DNA of 64,000 bases from the NCBI RefSeq assembly GCF_023746555.1, contig NZ_CP098755.1, forward strand, positions 5,481,001 through 5,545,000, given 5' to 3'. Position 1 is the stretch's first letter; every line of letters starts with the position of its first letter. This DNA comes from Brevibacillus ruminantium. Its GTDB lineage: Bacteria > Bacillota > Bacilli > Brevibacillales > Brevibacillaceae. Position numbers and translations under genes: made by a program. This document shows positions 60,356-64,000 of the stretch, in pieces. The notes beneath the pieces are model-generated. The model was not told the origin of the DNA and did no database searches. It was given only the letters and a program-made list of their open reading frames with translations.

Positions 60356-61855
60356 GTGGCAGAAATTAATTATATCAGGCATGAGGCAAACAAAAAAGGG
60401 CGAGCTTATAGCAAGATTGCCAAACAAATGAATCGTGATTCAAGGACGGTTCAGAAGTATGCAGAAATGGATGATTTCAATCTACAAGAAAAGCCCAAGC
60501 AAATTCGAAAAGCTAGAGTCATGGAGCCCGTTAAACCTATTCTTGATCAATGGATCAAAGAGGACTTGAACAAGAAAAAGAAGTTCCGAAGAACAGCACA
60601 ACGCTTGTTCACGCAATTAGTGGAGGAATACCAATTTACAGGATCATCTCGCTCTGTCAGACAATATGTTTCCCAACGTAAGCACCAGTTAGCGGAGACA
60701 ACTGATGCTGCGGCATTGCCATTGGAAACGAGACCTGGATCAGCTCAAGTTGATTTTGGAGAAGCACCATTCAAATATCAGGGAGAAAGTGTTACCTTGC
60801 CATTCCTCGTTCTCTCGTTTCCTTATAGCAACACGTTCTACTTTCAAGTTTTCCAGTCTCAGAATCGAGAATGCTTTCTGGAGGGATTAAAGCGTATCTT
60901 TCACTATATAGGTGGAGTTCCAAAGGTCATTCGATTTGATAATTTATCACCAGCGGTGAAAAAGATCATGCCAAATGGTCAGCGTGAACTGACGGAGGAA
61001 TTTCAAAACTTCGTTTTTCATTATGACTTTGAATACGAGTTTTGCAATCCCGGTAGTGGCAATGAAAAAGGGCACGTAGAGGCGATGGTCAAGTACGTTC
61101 GCAACAACTTCCTGCTTCCTGAGTTGCAGATACACAATCTTGATCAGCTAAACGAAACCCTTTGGAAAAAAGCCGAGAAAGATCGGGAGAGACCTCATTA
61201 TGTGAAAGAAACCATGCTTTCCGAACTATATTTGGCAGACAAGGAACACCTTCTTCAATTACCTGCCAAAGAGTTTGATTGTATCCGATATGAACGAGTA
61301 AAAGCGGATAAATACGGATATATCCGAGTCGAAAATAAACTCTACTCAACGTCTCCCCGTTTTGCCAAATGTATGGTTTTGGCAAAGATCTCATTTGACC
61401 GAGTCGATATTTTAACTGAAGAATATGAGCTGATCGTACAGCATCCCAGGCTGTATGGCAAAGAGCCAAAATCAGTGATTTGGCAGCCATATTTGATATT
61501 GATGGCAAAACGGCCAACTGCTATTAAATACACAAGTTTTTATGAACAATTGCCAATCGAATGGCAAGTCTATCTCTCGAATTGCACGGTCCCAGAGAAG
61601 CAAGAAGCTCTCCAGCTACTATCCGTCATTTTAAAAAACGATGATATGAAAATACCCACGCAAGCTTTGCAGCTTGCCTCTGAGAATGGTCACCCAGCCG
61701 TTGATTCTATTAAGCAGATCTATTATCAACTCATGAATGGCCGTGGACAAAGGGATACCATCCAACCGAAAGGTTTTGTTCCTGCCGTTCCAACAGCCAC
61801 TAGAGGATTAGCCCATTACAATGAATTTTTTAAGGGAACGGGAGGTCATCACTAG
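60356..61855 (+). CDS. istA: IS21-family transposase IstA
   Basis: 499 aa. An N-terminal helix-turn-helix (GRAYSKIAKQMNRDSRTVQK) is followed by the integrase core with Asp in AQVDFGEAPF, Asp in VIRFDNLSPAV and Glu in GNEKGHVEAM. GTG 60356 is chosen because AGGAG is 9 bases upstream; the ATG at 60347 abuts it. Intact and probably active. Confidence 0.93.
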   Translation: MAEINYIRHEANKKGRAYSKIAKQMNRDSRTVQKYAEMDDFNLQEKPKQIRKARVMEPVKPILDQWIKEDLNKKKKFRRTAQRLFTQLVEEYQFTGSSRSVRQYVSQRKHQLAETTDAAALPLETRPGSAQVDFGEAPFKYQGESVTLPFLVLSFPYSNTFYFQVFQSQNRECFLEGLKRIFHYIGGVPKVIRFDNLSPAVKKIMPNGQRELTEEFQNFVFHYDFEYEFCNPGSGNEKGHVEAMVKYVRNNFLLPELQIHNLDQLNETLWKKAEKDRERPHYVKETMLSELYLADKEHLLQLPAKEFDCIRYERVKADKYGYIRVENKLYSTSPRFAKCMVLAKISFDRVDILTEEYELIVQHPRLYGKEPKSVIWQPYLILMAKRPTAIKYTSFYEQLPIEWQVYLSNCTVPEKQEALQLLSVILKNDDMKIPTQALQLASENGHPAVDSIKQIYYQLMNGRGQRDTIQPKGFVPAVPTATRGLAHYNEFFKGTGGHH

Positions 61856-62577
61856 TGGATGCATTGATAAAAGAATATTCAAAGCGTCTCAAGTTGAGTT
61901 GGGTTCGGCAACATTTCCATGAGGTTGAAGCTACTACAAATGAAGAGTACTTACTCAAAATACTAGAAAACGAGATACAACAACGAGAAGTACGGAAAAT
62001 CAATCTGCTCTTTAAACAATCTTCCTTGCCAAGAATAACAGGAAAGCCATTTGAATGGGGTCATATTCAGATGGGACAAGGTCTCACGCAGGATCATATC
62101 CTTCATGGTGGATTTATAGAGGAGAAAGAAAATCTGATCTTTTATGGCGGTGTGGGAACGGGGAAAACGTACTTATCCACTCTGATTGGCTTAAATGCCA
62201 TTCAGCAGCAAGGGAAAAAGATAAAGTTCTTTACTGTCGCTGGATTAGTCAATCGGCTGCTAGACGCTCACGAGACTGGCTCGTTGAGCCGATTCTTTAA
62301 CCATATTGAGAAGCTAGATCTGTTAATACTCGACGAACTGGGGTATATTCCTCTGCATAAACAAGGTGCAGAACTGCTATTTCAGATTATCTCCATGTGC
62401 TACGAAAGAAAAAGTATTATTATCACGACCAATCTACAGTTTGGCCAATGGAATCATATATTTGGTGATCCAATTTTAACAGAGGCAGTTATTGATCGCT
62501 TGATTCATCACTCTCATTTGATCGTCTTCAATGGCGAAAGCCATCGATACAAAGAATCGCTATTACACGGTAAATAA
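61855..62577 (+). CDS. istB: IS21-family helper ATPase IstB
   Basis: 240 aa. DnaC-like AAA+ protein with Walker A GGVGTGKTYLS and Walker B LLILDELGYIPL. It helps IstA choose and join the target. GTG start at 61855 shares a base with the IstA stop (TAGTGG). Confidence 0.93.
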   Translation: MDALIKEYSKRLKLSWVRQHFHEVEATTNEEYLLKILENEIQQREVRKINLLFKQSSLPRITGKPFEWGHIQMGQGLTQDHILHGGFIEEKENLIFYGGVGTGKTYLSTLIGLNAIQQQGKKIKFFTVAGLVNRLLDAHETGSLSRFFNHIEKLDLLILDELGYIPLHKQGAELLFQIISMCYERKSIIITTNLQFGQWNHIFGDPILTEAVIDRLIHHSHLIVFNGESHRYKESLLHGK

Positions 62578-62764
62578 TTTAGGGGTTGGCAAGTGGTACA
62601 TTTTTAATTGCCATTTGCTACATTTCTTACTTGCCAAAAACAGCTTGAATGCTTTGGAACAAAACGGGAAAACCAGCACCCCAAGCTTGCCGCATGAAAA
62701 CCCCAGTCAATTCTGACAAATAAAGTGAGAGAGTGATAGATTCTATTTATACGATTTCTTTCAT

Positions 62765-62944
62765 TTGGGTGGGTCTACGAGAAAAAAATTACAAATTTAC
62801 ATATCGCCTACTTTCAACGATCTTATGGAGGAAAGACATACCGCTGTTGAAGCCGTACTTCAAGCCGGTCATATCCCTGCTGGAATCGAGCAATTTTTCA
62901 ACGAAAGTCCAATGAAAATGGGGAAGAGATGGATCGACGAGTCA
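62765..62944 (+). pseudogene. DUF4062-like N-terminal fragment
   Basis: KKLQIYISPTFNDLMEERHT then AVEAVLQAGHIPAGIEQFF and KRWIDES match the N-terminus of DUF4062 (TIR-like) proteins. The frame then passes directly into a short-chain dehydrogenase fragment, so only the fold's first half remains. Confidence 0.7.
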
Positions 62945-63089
62945 TTCGATGAGGTATTTGCTGTTAACGTGAAAGCACCATTCTTCCTCGTCCAGCAGGG
63001 ATTGCAGATATAGTCGCTTTCCTCTCCGCATCGACGGCCGGTGGGTAACGGGTCAGATGATCGATGCTACCGGTGGGTCACATTTGTAA
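62945..63089 (+). pseudogene. SDR-family oxidoreductase remnant
   Basis: FDEVFAVNVKAPFFLVQQ is a mid-SDR segment. After a deletion, another frame gives IADIVAFLSASTAGG, then a one-base frame change, then VTGQMIDATGGSHL and the stop, which is the SDR C-terminus. The N-terminal cofactor site and active-site region are missing. Confidence 0.75.
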
Positions 63090-63356
63090 GTTTGAGATCG
63101 AAGCCCCTTCGAAGGCAAGATGGAAGGGGCTTCGTTCTGTCCATGTTTAATAAAATTGTCGTTACTTGTGGTATGATTCTGCGCTCACAACTTGCTGGTA
63201 CACATAGGTCGTCACCAATCCAAAGGGATATTCTCTCCAGCTTCTTACTGTCTGTTAAAACTGCTGGCGGATGCGATTTTGACTCAACCTATTATTTTAG
63301 CTACAATTCTATTAATACCATTCACTTCGTATCTACTAGAAAGGAGTATTCCATCC

Positions 63357-63502
63357 ATGAAGAAAAAGTCTCTAAAGTGTATATCTTTTGGATATGGATA
63401 CTCTACTGCTGTTTTTTTCTAGAATTCATTTTTACGGGTGAAGTCTGTCCAAAAATGATTAGTGAAAATGGCAGAAAAACTTTAGATTGCGAGGTAATGT
63501 AA
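63357..63502 (+). pseudogene. Possible frameshifted small membrane protein gene
   Basis: A start with GAAAGGAG upstream gives MKKKSLK, and a one-base shift just after that would join it to VYIFWIWILYCCFFLEF and a short polar tail ending CEVM next to the RidA gene. As read, neither frame gives a full protein. Whether a real shift, an error, or chance is not clear. Confidence 0.3.
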
Positions 63503-63503
63503 A

Positions 63504-63902
63504 ATGGAAAATGCAAAAATAATCAGGAGAAACCCAGCAGGTATGTACAACCCAGTAGGTAACTACACTCACATTACGAAAATTCCAAGAAATGCAGAGT
63601 TGTATGTTGCTTCTGGTCAAATCGGGGCAGATCAGAATGGTGAAATTCCCGATCGTATGAACGAACAAATTGAGAATACTTTTAACAATATACAAACCCT
63701 ATTACACTCAGAGGAGCTAACAGCAGAGCATATTATCAAAGTGAATATATGGGCTACCCAAAAAATCGATTGGGATTATCTTTATGCAAAATGGGAAGAG
63801 TTGTTCGGGAGTAATTATCCGGCTATGACGATTGGTTATATTTCTGAATTAGGATTACCAGAAATAAAAATAGAAATTGAAATATGGGCAGCGCGAGTCT
63901 AA
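63504..63902 (+). CDS. RidA/YjgF-like protein
   Basis: 132 aa. Trimeric chorismate-mutase-like fold: LYVASGQIGADQNGEIP, QIENTFNNIQTLLHSEELTA, IIKVNIWATQKIDW. RidA proteins deaminate reactive enamines and imines. The Arg of the active site (the PAR-T motif in E. coli RidA) is replaced here by Met (YPAMTIGYISELGLPEIKI), so it may be a Rid relative without that activity. GAGGT ribosome site inside the preceding small frame. Confidence 0.87.
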   Translation: MENAKIIRRNPAGMYNPVGNYTHITKIPRNAELYVASGQIGADQNGEIPDRMNEQIENTFNNIQTLLHSEELTAEHIIKVNIWATQKIDWDYLYAKWEELFGSNYPAMTIGYISELGLPEIKIEIEIWAARV

Positions 63903-63924
63903 AACTGCTTGCACACCATCTACC

Positions 63925-63961
63925 CCACGTAAAAGCCTTGATTTTTACGTGGGTTTTTTGA
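63925..63961 (+). terminator. Rho-independent terminator of the RidA gene
   Basis: CCCACGTAAAA and its complement around a short loop, followed by six T bases. Confidence 0.9.
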
Positions 63962-64000
63962 TGGCTACATTTCTTTCCTTATCGTGTGTAGCGTACTCTT

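Larger units (their letters stand above)
60196..62622 (+). mobile_element. IS21-family insertion sequence, complete
   Basis: About 2.43 kb with istA and istB in order. The ends share TGGCA...TAAAAATGTA-type motifs, and both sides carry TTGGCAAGTGGT further in, as in IS21 multiple terminal repeats. A perfect TTAATTTATGCAG palindrome at 60231-60267 inside the left end may block outside transcription. No target duplication was identified, so the exact ends are approximate. Confidence 0.85.

Overview
The window looks like chromosomal DNA of an aerobic, spore-forming member of the Bacillota, most like Brevibacillus or a relative in the Paenibacillaceae. The signs are strong GGAGG-type ribosome binding sites, frequent GTG and TTG starts, a Spo0E-family gene, a lysine (L-box) riboswitch, a YtrA-type GntR/ABC operon, and lipoprotein signal peptides without any outer-membrane genes. 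No rRNA, tRNA or CRISPR array was seen.

The left edge (1-4000) holds housekeeping-type genes: a DMT permease cut by the window edge, a PhnA/YjdM-like zinc-ribbon protein, an LCP cell-wall ligase, a C39-like peptidase and a DedA protein.

From 4181 to 29918 almost everything is on the minus strand and forms one large accessory island. Read in the direction of transcription it holds: a 1226-residue AAA+ protein with four ATPase modules, two small membrane proteins, a gene of unknown function, and a Tad/Flp pilus set (prepilin peptidase, CpaB-like, TadZ-like, TadA, TadB, TadC, Flp pilin). Next come a von Willebrand A (vWA) lipoprotein, a secreted protein with GIxxx five-residue repeats, and its small partner gene. 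After a broken duplicate of that module come a membrane protein, TadE-like and TadF/G-like pseudopilins, and a second vWA lipoprotein. The island ends with two more GIxxx-repeat proteins, each followed by a lipoprotein, and a Big2-TM-WG-repeat protein. The three GIxxx proteins share an N-terminal export and repeat region but end differently (lysozyme-like, Cys/His amidase-like, hydrophobic). My inference is that this is a Tad-linked family of surface or secreted effectors with cognate partner (immunity-like) genes.

From 30040 to 45730 the content is more ordinary: a luciferase-like monooxygenase; a lysine ABC importer under an L-box; an SgrR-type regulator; a lipoprotein hydrolase; a regulator with an overlapping 49-codon secreted peptide gene that looks like an RRNPP quorum-sensing pair; a Spo0E-like phosphatase; a GntR-ABC operon; a chemoreceptor; and a paired SMR efflux pump with a TetR regulator and matching operators.

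From 46112 to 63902 there is evidence of gene flux. An ISL3 element with a perfect 8-bp target duplication splits a YqeB-like gene. A sigma-54-dependent acyl-CoA operon (SDR, PCC-domain protein, acyl-CoA ligase, thiolase, DUF35) is divergent from its enhancer-binding activator. An ECF sigma/anti-sigma pair faces a secreted DUF4367-like protein. A small IS256-like inverted-repeat element, an SLH remnant, a complete IS21 element, a DUF4062/SDR remnant and a RidA-like gene follow. All assignments are by eye from motifs; none was confirmed by a database search.
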